Of a DNA stretch of 64,000 nucleotides, positions 18,558 through 26,904 are shown one piece after another. Where the stretch lies: the NCBI GenBank assembly GCA_032052615.1, contig DAMBWF010000002.1:124001-188000 (forward strand), written 5' to 3'. Numbering within the stretch: the first letter of the stretch is position 1; each line of letters starts with the position of its first letter. Source of the DNA: Pseudomonas_T sp032052615 (GTDB lineage: Bacteria; Pseudomonadota; Gammaproteobacteria; Pseudomonadales; Pseudomonadaceae). Below the pieces are notes generated by a model, which saw nothing but the letters and a program-made list of their open reading frames with translations, was not told the DNA's origin and ran no database searches. The position numbers and the translations under genes were made by a program.

Positions 18558-19973
18558 ATGAAGGCATTCGCCGCCGCATCCGCCGTCCTGGGGCTCGCCC
18601 TGGCCATCGCCGCCCGCGCCGACACGCCCCCGGCGCCGGCTCCGCTCCCCCCGGAAGACGCCACCCGCGACCAAGCCGCCCCCGGCGGGAGGCCGGCGAT
18701 GCCCGCCTCCTCCGCCCGGGCCCTGCCGGACGGGGTCGACCCGGCCCTGGTGGCCCGGGGTGAATACCTGGCCCGGGCCGGGGATTGCGTCGCCTGTCAC
18801 ACCGCCAAGGGCGGCAAGCCCTTCGCCGGCGGCCTGCCGATGCAGACCCCGGTCGGCACGCTGTACTCCACCAATATCACCCCGGACAAGACCGGCATCG
18901 GCAGCTACCGCTTCGAGGATTTCGACAACGCGGTGCGCCACGGCATCGCCAAGGGCGGCGGCAGCCTATATCCGGCCATGCCCTATCCCTCCTACGCCCG
19001 GGTCGGCGACGAGGACATGCGCGCGTTGTACGCCTACTTCATGCACGGCGTGGAGCCCGTGGCCCAGGACAATCGCGATAGCGACATTCCCTGGCCGCTA
19101 TCCATGCGCTGGCCCTTGACCCCCTGGCGCTGGATGTTCGCGCCCAAGGTCGAACCCTTCGCCCCGGCGACCGGCCAGGACCCGGTGCTCGCCCGTGGCG
19201 CCTACCTGGTGGAAGGGCTCGGCCACTGCGGCGCCTGCCACACGCCCCGGGGCCTGGGCATGCAGGAGAAGGCCCTGGGCGCCACCGACGGCGACGCCTA
19301 CCTGGCCGGCGGCGCGCCCCTGGAAGGCTGGATCGCCAAGAACCTGCGGGGCGACCATAAGGACGGCCTGGGCGGCTGGAGCGAAGCGCAATTGGTGTCC
19401 TTCCTCAGGACCGGGCGCAGCGAGCGCAGCGCGGTGTTCGGCGGCATGTCCGATGTGGTGGTGCACAGCATGCAGTACATGAGCGACGACGACCTCGTCG
19501 CCATCGCTCGTTACCTCAAGTCGCTGCCGCCCCGCAACCCGGAGAACCCGCCCTACGTCTACGACCGCCAGGTCTCCGACGCCCTCTGGCGAGGCGACGA
19601 CAGTCGTCCCGGCGCGTCGGTCTACGTGGACAACTGCTCGGCCTGCCACCGCACCGACGGCCAGGGCTACAAGCGGGTGTTCCCGGCCCTGGCCGGCAAC
19701 CCGGTGGTACAGACCGAGGACCCCAGCTCCCTGATCAACCTGGTGCTCAAGGGCGGCACCCTGCCGCCGACCCACCGCGCGCCGTCCTACTTCACCATGC
19801 CGCCGTTCGGCTGGCGCTTGAACGACGAGCAGGTGGCCGCGGTGGTGACCTTCATCCGGAGCAGTTGGGGCAACCAGGGCGCGGCGGTGACCGCCGAGCA
19901 GGTTCGGGACCTGCGCGAGGCCCTGCCCACGACCACTTCCGGGGACGACCTGGGCCAGGGCACCGGCGGCTAG
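18558..19973 (+). CDS. Tri-haem cytochrome c subunit of gluconate-type dehydrogenase
   Basis: This 471-residue protein has a Sec signal peptide and three CxxCH haem sites: C77 (DCVACH), C224 (HCGACH) and C360 (NCSACH). It passes electrons from the flavoprotein to ubiquinone in the inner membrane. I chose the ATG at 18558 because AGGAGG precedes it at ideal spacing. An ATG at 18543 overlapping the upstream stop (ATGA) would add five residues. Pro/Ala-rich sequence follows the signal peptide. The three genes make a complete periplasmic dehydrogenase complex. Confidence 0.92.
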   Translation: MKAFAAASAVLGLALAIAARADTPPAPAPLPPEDATRDQAAPGGRPAMPASSARALPDGVDPALVARGEYLARAGDCVACHTAKGGKPFAGGLPMQTPVGTLYSTNITPDKTGIGSYRFEDFDNAVRHGIAKGGGSLYPAMPYPSYARVGDEDMRALYAYFMHGVEPVAQDNRDSDIPWPLSMRWPLTPWRWMFAPKVEPFAPATGQDPVLARGAYLVEGLGHCGACHTPRGLGMQEKALGATDGDAYLAGGAPLEGWIAKNLRGDHKDGLGGWSEAQLVSFLRTGRSERSAVFGGMSDVVVHSMQYMSDDDLVAIARYLKSLPPRNPENPPYVYDRQVSDALWRGDDSRPGASVYVDNCSACHRTDGQGYKRVFPALAGNPVVQTEDPSSLINLVLKGGTLPPTHRAPSYFTMPPFGWRLNDEQVAAVVTFIRSSWGNQGAAVTAEQVRDLREALPTTTSGDDLGQGTGG

Positions 19974-20069
19974 GCTGTCCGTTCGGCGCTATCCGGCGGG
20001 CTTCCGGCGTTAGCCGGTACCGGCCCGTCCGGGTAGAGTGGCCCGACGTTCCGCTGCCCGAGTCGCGCC

Positions 20070-21074
20070 ATGACCCGTCCCCGCTTCCTGCCCGACACCT
20101 TCACTCTCCTGCTGGTGGCGGTGGTGGCCGCCGCCAGCCTGCTGCCCTGCGAGGGGCGGGCCGCCGTGGCCTTCGGCTGGATCACCGACCTCGCCATCGG
20201 CCTGCTGTTCTTCCTCCACGGCGCCAAGCTGTCGCGCGAGGCCATCGTCGCCGGCGCCACCCATTGGCGCCTGCACCTGGCGATCTTCGCCTGCACCTTC
20301 GCCTTGTTTCCGCTGATCGGCCTGGCCCTGCGCCCGCTGCTCTCGCCTTGGGTCACCCCCGAGCTGTACACCGGCATCCTTTACCTGTGCGCCCTGCCGG
20401 CCACCGTGCAATCGGCCATCGCCTTCACTTCCCTGGCCCGGGGCAACGTGCCGGCGGCCATCTGCAGCGCCTCGGCCTCCAGCCTCTTCGGCATCGTCCT
20501 CACGCCGTTGCTGGTGGGCCTGTTGCTGGATCGGCAGGCGGACGGAGGCTCGATGCTGGACGCCATGCTCAAGATCGTCCTGCAACTGCTGGTGCCCTTC
20601 GTCGCCGGGCAGGTCGCCCGTCGCTGGATCGGCGCCTGGGTCGGGCGTCACGCCCGGGGCCTGCGCATGGTCGACCAGGGTTCGATCCTGCTGGTGGTCT
20701 ACACCGCGTTCAGCGCGGCGGTGATCGAGGGGCTCTGGCGCGAGGTGCCGTTGCCGGCGCTGCTGGCCCTGGCGCTGGCCTGCGTGCTGATCCTGGCCCT
20801 GGCCCTGGGGTGCACCACGGCGTTGGCCCGGCTGCTGGGCTTCCACAAGGAAGACGAGATCACCCTGGTCTTCTGCGGCTCGAAGAAGAGCCTGGCCAGC
20901 GGCGTGCCCATGGCCCAAGTGCTGTTCGCCGGCGGCACCATCGGCGCGGCGATTCTGCCGCTGATGGTCTTTCACCAACTGCAACTGATGGTCTGCGCCG
21001 TGCTGGCCCAGCGCTACGAGCGCCGACCGGAGCCGGGCGACGCGCCGGATGCCCGGGTGCCGGCCCGTTCCTGA
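20070..21074 (+). CDS. SBF-like bile acid:sodium symporter family transporter (YfeH type)
   Basis: This 334-residue protein has about nine or ten transmembrane segments and belongs to the SBF_like branch (PF13593). Hallmarks are FFLHGAKLSREAI in the third segment region, LPATVQSAIAFTSLARGNVPAAICSASASSL and the late CGSKKSLASGVPMAQVLF motif. The substrate of YfeH-type proteins is not established. The C-terminal 20 residues are charged and Pro-rich. No convincing ribosome site precedes the ATG at 20070. The gene lies just upstream of the SOS box of the following radical SAM gene. Confidence 0.87.
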   Translation: MTRPRFLPDTFTLLLVAVVAAASLLPCEGRAAVAFGWITDLAIGLLFFLHGAKLSREAIVAGATHWRLHLAIFACTFALFPLIGLALRPLLSPWVTPELYTGILYLCALPATVQSAIAFTSLARGNVPAAICSASASSLFGIVLTPLLVGLLLDRQADGGSMLDAMLKIVLQLLVPFVAGQVARRWIGAWVGRHARGLRMVDQGSILLVVYTAFSAAVIEGLWREVPLPALLALALACVLILALALGCTTALARLLGFHKEDEITLVFCGSKKSLASGVPMAQVLFAGGTIGAAILPLMVFHQLQLMVCAVLAQRYERRPEPGDAPDARVPARS

Positions 21075-21115
21075 TCCGTTCGGCGGGCCGGCTTGTCGAC
21101 TCCGCGCGAAGCGAA

Positions 21116-21135
21116 TACTGTATGCATGAACAGTA
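21116..21135. promoter_or_regulatory. LexA (SOS) box
   Basis: The site TACTGTATGCATGAACAGTA fits the gammaproteobacterial LexA consensus (CTG-N10-CAG with flanking TA). It extends into a longer dyad, GAATACTGT / ACAGTATTC, at 21113-21138. It ends 16 bases before the radical SAM ATG. In P. aeruginosa the orthologue PA0069 is, as I recall, a LexA regulon member, which supports the assignment. Confidence 0.9.
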
Positions 21136-21151
21136 TTCGTGGAGCGTCGAG

Positions 21152-22213
21152 ATGTCCCGCGCGATCCTGCCGCCCCGTGGCCGCGGCACCGCCAGCAACC
21201 CCCACAACCGCTTCGCCCCCACCCGCTCGGTGCCCAGCGACGACGGCTGGTACGACGAGGCGCCGCTGCCCTGCGTGACCGAGGTGCGGCTGGAAACCGC
21301 CAAGAGCATCATCACCCGCAACCAGTCCCCGGACCTGCCGTTCGACCGCTCCCTCAACCCCTACCGGGGCTGCGAGCATGGCTGCATCTACTGCTACGCG
21401 CGGCCCAGCCATGCCTACTGGGACCTCTCGCCAGGGCTGGACTTCGAGACCCGGCTGATCGCCAAGACCAACGCCGCCGCCCTGCTGGAGCAGCAATTGT
21501 CCAAGCCCGGCTACGTCTGCGCGCCGATCAACCTGGGCTCCAACACCGATCCCTACCAGCCCATCGAGCGCGAGCACCAGCTCACCCGGCGCTGCCTCGA
21601 AGTGCTGCTGCGCTACCGCCACCCGGTGACCCTGGTGACCAAGGGCTCGTTGATCCTGCGCGACCTCGACCTTCTCAGCGAACTGGCCGAGCAGCGCTTG
21701 GTGGCGGTGATGATCAGCCTCACCAGCCTGGACGACGAACTCAAGCGCATCCTCGAACCCCGGGCGGCGGCGCCCTCGGCGCGGCTGCGGGCGATCCGCG
21801 TGCTGCGCGACGCGGGGGTGCCGGTGGGGGTGATCTGCGCGCCGATCATCCCCATGGTCAACGACCGCGAATTGGAACGCCTGCTGGAGGCCGCCCGCGA
21901 CGCCGGCGCCCGCTCCGCCGCCTACCTGCTGTTGCGCCTGCCCCGGGAAGTGGCGCCATTGTTCGAGGAGTGGCTGACGGCCCACTATCCCCAGCGCGCC
22001 GAGCACGTCATGAGCCTGATCCGCCAGTGCCGGGGCGGCGAGGTCTACGACAGCCGCTTCGGCCACCGCATGCGCGGCGAGGGGCCGTTCGCCGAGCTGC
22101 TGGCCCGGCGCTTCGCGGTGGCGATCAAGCGCCTGGGGCTCAACCGCCGCGACGGCTTCGGCCTCGATTGCAGCCGGTTCGCCCCGCCCGGCGGGCAGTT
22201 GTCCCTGCTCTAG
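21152..22213 (+). CDS. PA0069-type radical SAM protein, SOS-controlled
   Basis: This 353-residue radical SAM protein has the cluster motif CEHGCIYCYARPSH (C74, C78, C81), with RSLNPYRGCEHGC before it. That matches the SplB-related PA0069 family. GGAGCGTCGAG precedes the ATG at 21152. An in-frame ATG at 21122 lies inside the LexA box, so the later start is preferred. The gene is predicted to be induced by DNA damage. The SplB resemblance (spore photoproduct lyase) raises a DNA-repair role, but the reaction is not known. It is not a canonical SplB in sequence. Confidence 0.88.
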   Translation: MSRAILPPRGRGTASNPHNRFAPTRSVPSDDGWYDEAPLPCVTEVRLETAKSIITRNQSPDLPFDRSLNPYRGCEHGCIYCYARPSHAYWDLSPGLDFETRLIAKTNAAALLEQQLSKPGYVCAPINLGSNTDPYQPIEREHQLTRRCLEVLLRYRHPVTLVTKGSLILRDLDLLSELAEQRLVAVMISLTSLDDELKRILEPRAAAPSARLRAIRVLRDAGVPVGVICAPIIPMVNDRELERLLEAARDAGARSAAYLLLRLPREVAPLFEEWLTAHYPQRAEHVMSLIRQCRGGEVYDSRFGHRMRGEGPFAELLARRFAVAIKRLGLNRRDGFGLDCSRFAPPGGQLSLL

Positions 22214-22467
22214 GCGACGGAGGCGGTGGGCAAGGCGCGCCGGGACTGGCATGCTGGCGGACCGCGTCCGGGTGCGACGTTCCGACACACGCGGAAACCC
22301 TCGGAGCCCTCGCCAGAGCGTCTCGTTCAGCTTCGCTTAAGCTTGCCGCCGTAGGGTGACCCGGTAGCGAGCCAGAGGCCCGGGCTTCGCCGAGGCCGGG
22401 CGAGGCCGCGAACGCGCTAGCGACACGGGAATGTTTCTTCCGCCAGCCACGAACCAGAGGTAGGGAT

Positions 22468-23187
22468 ATGAGCGACAACCATCCGAGTGCGACTCCCGCG
22501 GAGACGGAGAACGCCGAAACAGCGCTGCAGCACATCGTCGAAGGCTTCCTGCGCTTTCGTCACGAGGTGTTCCCGCAGCAGGAAGAGCTGTTCAAGAAAC
22601 TCGCCACCGCCCAGCAACCCCGGGCGATGTTCATCACCTGCGCGGACTCGCGCATCGTCCCCGAACTGATCACCCAGAGTTCCCCCGGCGACCTGTTCGT
22701 CACCCGCAACGTCGGCAACGTGGTCCCGCCCTACGGGCAGATGAACGGCGGTGTCTCCACCGCCATCGAGTTCGCCGTCCTCGCCCTCGGGGTGCAGCAC
22801 ATCATCATCTGCGGTCACTCCGACTGTGGCGCCATGAAGGCGGTGCTCAACCCCGAGACCCTTGAGCGCATGCCCACGGTCAAGGCCTGGCTGCGCCACG
22901 CCGAGGTGGCCCGCACCGTGGTGGCCGACAACTGCACCTGCGCCGGCCACGAGATGCTCGGCGTGCTCACCGAGGAAAACGTGGTCGCCCAGCTCGACCA
23001 CCTGCGCACCCATCCCTCGGTGGCCTCGCGCCTGGCCAGCGGCCAGTTGTTCATCCACGGCTGGGTCTACGACATCGAGAGCAGCGCCATCAAGGCCTAC
23101 GACGCCGAGCGCGGGGAATTCCTGCCCCTCGACGGCCAGGGCCCGGTGCCGATGGCCACGCCGCGACCCCGCTACAGCGGCGCTTAG
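22468..23187 (+). CDS. Beta-class carbonic anhydrase
   Basis: This 239-residue zinc enzyme interconverts CO2 and bicarbonate. The ligands and catalytic dyad are visible: C58, D60 and R62 in FITCADSRI, then H117 and C120 in ICGHSDCGAMK. A VGNVVPPYG segment completes the active site. It corresponds to the P. aeruginosa psCA1-like protein (PA0102, as recalled). The SulP gene follows 131 bases later in the same direction, so the pair may link bicarbonate transport and CO2 hydration. The upstream 254 bases hold no gene. Confidence 0.95.
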   Translation: MSDNHPSATPAETENAETALQHIVEGFLRFRHEVFPQQEELFKKLATAQQPRAMFITCADSRIVPELITQSSPGDLFVTRNVGNVVPPYGQMNGGVSTAIEFAVLALGVQHIIICGHSDCGAMKAVLNPETLERMPTVKAWLRHAEVARTVVADNCTCAGHEMLGVLTEENVVAQLDHLRTHPSVASRLASGQLFIHGWVYDIESSAIKAYDAERGEFLPLDGQGPVPMATPRPRYSGA

Positions 23188-23318
23188 CCAAGCCCTGCCA
23201 ACGCCCGCTGATGTCACGCCGGGCCGCATAACGCAACCACCGTCTACACCTGCCCGATACCGCGCCTCGCGCGGTGTCGCCACCCGTCATGTGCCGAAAC
23301 GTGCAGGAGTCCCCGATC

Positions 23319-24857
23319 ATGCTCGACTCACTCAAGACAACCCTGCCCCGCGACGCCCTCGCGTCGGTGGTGGTCTTTCTCGTCGCCCTGCCCTTGTGCA
23401 TGGGCATCGCCATCGCTTCCGGCATGCCACCGGCCAAGGGCCTGGTCACCGGTATCGTCGGCGGCCTGGTGGTTGGCTGGCTGGCCGGCTCGCCGCTGCA
23501 GGTCAGCGGTCCCGCCGCCGGCCTCGCGGTGCTGGTCTTCGAACTGGTGCGCACCCACGGAGTCGCCTTACTCGGACCGATCCTGGTGCTCGCCGGCCTG
23601 TTGCAGCTGCTCGCCGGGCGCCTGCGCCTGGGTTGCTGGTTCCGCGTTACCGCGCCGGCGGTGGTCTACGGCATGCTCGCCGGCATCGGCGTGCTGATCG
23701 TGCTGTCCCAGGTCCACGTGATGCTGGACGCCCGTCCCCAGGCTTCCGGCCTGGCCAACCTGTTGGCGTTCCCCGGAGCGCTGGGAACGGCGCTGCCGGT
23801 GCTGGGCGCCGGCCTTGGCCTGGACGCCGCCCTGGTGGGCCTGGGCACCATCGTGGCGATGGTGGCCTGGGAGCGCTTGCGCCCGGCGCGCCTGCGCTTC
23901 CTGCCGGGAGCGCTGATCGGCGTGGCCCTGGCCACCGTCGCGAGCCTCTGGCTGGGGCTGGAGGTGAACCGGGTAGAGGTGCCGGCGACCCTCGGCGAGG
24001 CCATCGACTGGCTGCGCCCGGCCGACCTGCTGGCCCTGGCCGACCCGGGGCTGCTGGTGGCGGCCGTGGCCCTGGCCTTCATCGCCAGCGCCGAGACCCT
24101 GCTCTCGGCCGCCGCGGTGGACCGCATGCACGCCGGCCCGCGCTCCGACCTGGACCGGGAGCTGAGCGCCCAGGGCATCGGCAACCTGCTCTGCGGGGTG
24201 CTGGGGGCGCTGCCCATGACCGGGGTGATCGTGCGCAGCTCGGCCAACGTCCAGGCCGGCGCCCGCACCCGGCTGTCGGCGATCCTCCACGGCGCCTGGC
24301 TGCTGGCCTTCGTCGCGCTGCTGCCGGGGGTGTTGCAGAGCATCCCGGTGGCCAGCCTGGCCGGCGTGCTGGTCTACACCGGCGTCAAGCTGGTGGACCT
24401 CAAGGCCCTGCGCGGCCTCGGTCGCTACGGGCGCATGCCGATGTTCATTTACGCGGCCACCGCCTTGGTGATCGTCTGCACTGACTTGCTCACCGGCGTG
24501 CTGGTGGGCTTTGGCCTGACCCTGGCGAAGCTGGCCTGGAAGGCCTCGCACCTGAAGGTCAGCCTGGTCTACCGGGACGCGAACCATGCCGAGCTGCGGC
24601 TGGCGGGGGCCGCCACCTTCCTCAAGGTGCCGCTGCTCGCGCGAGTGCTGGAGTCGGTGCGCCCCGGCACCCAGTTGCATGTGCCCTTGGAGCGCTTGAG
24701 CTACATCGACCACGCCTGCATGGAACTGCTGGAGGACTGGAGCCGCGCGGCGGCGGCCAGCGGCTCGCGGCTGGTGATCGAGCCCCGGGCCTTGGAGCGC
24801 CGCCTCGAAGGACGTTCGCGCGGCCTGGACGGCGCGAAGGCCGCCGGGCCTGCTTGA
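23319..24857 (+). CDS. SulP-family anion transporter with reduced STAS domain
   Basis: This 512-residue membrane protein has the SulP fold (DALASVVVFLVALPLCMGIAI, GMPPAKGLVTGIVGGLV, SGPAAGLAVLVFE) with 10-14 segments to about residue 415. A C-terminal STAS-like region follows (LRLAGAATFLKVP, LSYIDHACMELLEDW). AGGAG stands nine bases before the ATG at 23319. An ATG at 23274 would add 15 residues. SulP proteins next to carbonic anhydrase genes often move bicarbonate. Sulfate is the alternative, and the choice here is inference from the neighbour. Confidence 0.88.
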   Translation: MLDSLKTTLPRDALASVVVFLVALPLCMGIAIASGMPPAKGLVTGIVGGLVVGWLAGSPLQVSGPAAGLAVLVFELVRTHGVALLGPILVLAGLLQLLAGRLRLGCWFRVTAPAVVYGMLAGIGVLIVLSQVHVMLDARPQASGLANLLAFPGALGTALPVLGAGLGLDAALVGLGTIVAMVAWERLRPARLRFLPGALIGVALATVASLWLGLEVNRVEVPATLGEAIDWLRPADLLALADPGLLVAAVALAFIASAETLLSAAAVDRMHAGPRSDLDRELSAQGIGNLLCGVLGALPMTGVIVRSSANVQAGARTRLSAILHGAWLLAFVALLPGVLQSIPVASLAGVLVYTGVKLVDLKALRGLGRYGRMPMFIYAATALVIVCTDLLTGVLVGFGLTLAKLAWKASHLKVSLVYRDANHAELRLAGAATFLKVPLLARVLESVRPGTQLHVPLERLSYIDHACMELLEDWSRAAAASGSRLVIEPRALERRLEGRSRGLDGAKAAGPA

Positions 24858-24921
24858 GCCGTTCGCCTCAGCAAGGGCCGACCGGCGAGGAAGCGGCTCG
24901 AGCGAGGCGATGGCGGCGGCC

Positions 24922-25572
24922 TCAGGCCGGTGTGTCTTCCAGGCGGATGTCGAGCCCCAGCCGGCGCGACAGGCACGGCCAGCGGCGCCACGCCGCTTCG
25001 CCGGCTGGTTCGTCCAGGCGGGCGCGATAGGCGAGGGCGCTGTCCTGGGCGAAGGCGCGCTCGTCCAGCAGGCCCTCCACCGCCAGTCGCACCGCTTCGT
25101 CCAGGCGGTTGGCGAAGGGCTCGCCGATCAACTGGTGGGCGATCAGGTTGGCCACGGTGGTATCCAGGGGTATCAGCGGGCGCCCGAAGTGAGCGATGTA
25201 GCGGTCGTTCACTTCCTCCACCAGGCGATGGGCCAGGTAGGCTTCGTCCAGCAGGCCGTCGAGGCCTTCGTGGCCGTCCAGCAACGCCGGCGGTTGCAGG
25301 AAGAACTGTTCCGCCACCTTCAGCACCGGTTTCACCTGGGCCTCGATGCCGGCGTCCCGGGCCACGTCGGCGGCCGCGTCCAGCAGCTCCGGCACTTCGT
25401 CCAGGTAGGCGGCGACGAAGGCGGCCAAGGCGGCGCGAGGGTCGGACTGGGGCAGTCGGATGGCGGGGTGCAGACGGTCGAGGCGGGTGTCGAGCAGGCG
25501 GGCGAGGTGGCCGGTGTCGGCCTCGTGGCGATGGGCCAGCCGGATCGACTCGCGCAAGGCGGCGGTGTTCAT
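24922..25572 (-). CDS. Conserved hypothetical protein
   Basis: This 216-residue soluble protein is rich in Ala, Leu and Asp/Glu and predicted to be mostly helical, with no signal peptide or membrane segment. Recurrent features are HRHEADTGHLARLLDTRLDRL, AAYLDEVPELLDAAADVAR and ANLIAHQLIGEPFANRL. I do not recognise a named family. From memory, P. aeruginosa has a gene of this kind (PA0104) beside its carbonic anhydrase and SulP genes. It faces the SulP gene convergently and is followed upstream by a long non-coding gap. Confidence 0.75.
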   Translation of the reverse strand: MNTAALRESIRLAHRHEADTGHLARLLDTRLDRLHPAIRLPQSDPRAALAAFVAAYLDEVPELLDAAADVARDAGIEAQVKPVLKVAEQFFLQPPALLDGHEGLDGLLDEAYLAHRLVEEVNDRYIAHFGRPLIPLDTTVANLIAHQLIGEPFANRLDEAVRLAVEGLLDERAFAQDSALAYRARLDEPAGEAAWRRWPCLSRRLGLDIRLEDTPA

Positions 25573-26112
25573 GGGGACTCCTGTGCAAGATCGTGAGGGG
25601 GCGGCGCGGCGGCGAAGTTGCCGTTCGGACGCCGCGAGGGTCGTCACAGACCTTAGCCGTTCGCGCGCCACGCCTCAGACGGGTTCCGCATAACGCCGTC
25701 GGAGATAGGCGCGCGAAGGCATATGGCCACCTTCGTCGCGTTTCGCGGTCGAGGGCGGTGCGTCTCGCGCCAAGTCCGTGGGTCGCGCCATCACCCGGGG
25801 GCGCCGACTATACGCCGACCCGGCGACGCTTACCCGCGTCGATGCGTCTCGCCCTTCGCGGAGCGCCCGGCCCTGGCGTGGGCCAGGTGTTCGCCGCCCT
25901 GGACTACAGCGAACCGACGCCGCGCCGGGGCGCGATCGGCCATGCCAGCAAGCTTGTCACCGGAAACCCCAATATTCGTCCGGCTGGTCGAAGCGGCGCG
26001 CCGCCTCCCCGCGACGGCGTGGCCCAAGCGGCCGGTCGACCCGACGCCCTCGCTGATCCTATGATGCGCGGCGGGCCTCGCGGCCGTCCGTTCTCTTTCA
26101 ACAGGCAATGCC
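25573..26112. other. 540-bp region without a gene, between unknown gene and SCO
   Basis: No reading frame on either strand looks coding. The frames present lack ribosome sites and any recognisable motif. The region must contain the promoter of the unknown gene (left end) and that of the SCO gene (right end). In P. aeruginosa the aa3-type cytochrome oxidase genes lie, as recalled, between these two neighbours, so this may be the scar left by loss of that operon. Confidence 0.5.
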
Positions 26113-26745
26113 ATGACACGCGTGCAGAAAACCGTTTCGCTCCTCATCGTCGTCGTCGCCCTGGTAATGGGGCTCGTCGTCTACCAGGCCCTGGGCCAGC
26201 GGCAGCACCCGGACCCGGCGCGATTGCTGGACGCCGGCATCGTGCTGCTGCCGCAGCCGCGCCACGTACCGGCCCTGAGCCTGGTCGACCAGGATGGCCA
26301 GCCGGTGCGAGTGGACCGCCTGCAAGGCCAATGGAGCCTGGTGTTCTTCGGCTACACCTTCTGCCCCGATATCTGCCCGACCACCCTTGCCCAGTTGCGC
26401 CAGATTCAGGGGATGCTGCCCGAGGAGACCCGCGCGCGCCTGCGGGTGGTGATGGTCAGCGTCGACCCGAACCGCGACACGCCCCAACAGCTCAAGCAGT
26501 ACCTGAGCTATTTCGACCCGGCGTTCCGGGGCCTCACCGGGGACCTGGAAAGCGTGCAGGCCTTCTCCGGCGCCGTGGGCGTACCGTTCGTGCCCGGCGA
26601 CACCGCCAAGCCCCACTACACCGTCGACCACAGCGGCAACCTGGCGGTGATCGGCCCCGACGGCACCCAGCGCGGCTTCATCCGCGCGCCCCTGGATAAC
26701 GCCAAGCTCGCCGCCCGGCTGCCGGCGCTGGTGGCCGGCGACTAG
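26113..26745 (+). CDS. SCO1/SenC-family copper metallochaperone
   Basis: This 210-residue protein is anchored by one N-terminal membrane segment (about residues 8-27) with a periplasmic thioredoxin-like domain. The copper ligands are C84 and C88 in FCPDICPTT and H173 in YTVDHSGNL. SCO proteins deliver copper to the CuA site of cytochrome c oxidase subunit II. The other cox and assembly genes are absent from the window, so the partner oxidase must be encoded elsewhere or be missing. The ribosome site (AGGC) is weak. Confidence 0.93.
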   Translation: MTRVQKTVSLLIVVVALVMGLVVYQALGQRQHPDPARLLDAGIVLLPQPRHVPALSLVDQDGQPVRVDRLQGQWSLVFFGYTFCPDICPTTLAQLRQIQGMLPEETRARLRVVMVSVDPNRDTPQQLKQYLSYFDPAFRGLTGDLESVQAFSGAVGVPFVPGDTAKPHYTVDHSGNLAVIGPDGTQRGFIRAPLDNAKLAARLPALVAGD

Positions 26746-26844
26746 GCGAGCGAGCACACCGCTGCCGACCGGAGCGGCGCGAGGCGAAAGGGGATCAGTG
26801 AGCGTCTCGCCGACAGACGTGCCGGAAGGCTCGCAGAGGTTCGC

Positions 26845-26883
26845 GGAAAGAGAAAGCGGCGGGGCCTCGTGGGCGCCCGCCGC
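26845..26883 (-). terminator. Intrinsic terminator of metNIQ
   Basis: On the minus strand, past the metQ stop, the stem GCGGCGGG / CCCGCCGC with a 12-base loop is followed by TTTCTCTTT. Position (22 bases after the stop) and T-rich tail fit an intrinsic terminator. Confidence 0.75.
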
Positions 26884-26904
26884 CGGGCCGGGAACGGCCG
26901 GGAA

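Noticed and set aside
16690..18579. A 629-codon open frame antisense to the GMC flavoprotein gene
   Set aside because: The composition is typical of antisense frames (Val/Gly/His/Gln rich), no domain is visible, and the forward gene has clear FAD motifs.
21122..21151. In-frame ATG starting the radical SAM protein inside the LexA box
   Set aside because: A start within the operator would place the ribosome site upstream of the box. GGAGCG before 21152 and the conserved N-terminus favour the later start.
25723..26064. Possible small gene in the gap before SCO
   Set aside because: The frame has no ribosome site, an Arg/Pro-rich random composition and no motif, and overlapping frames look equally plausible.
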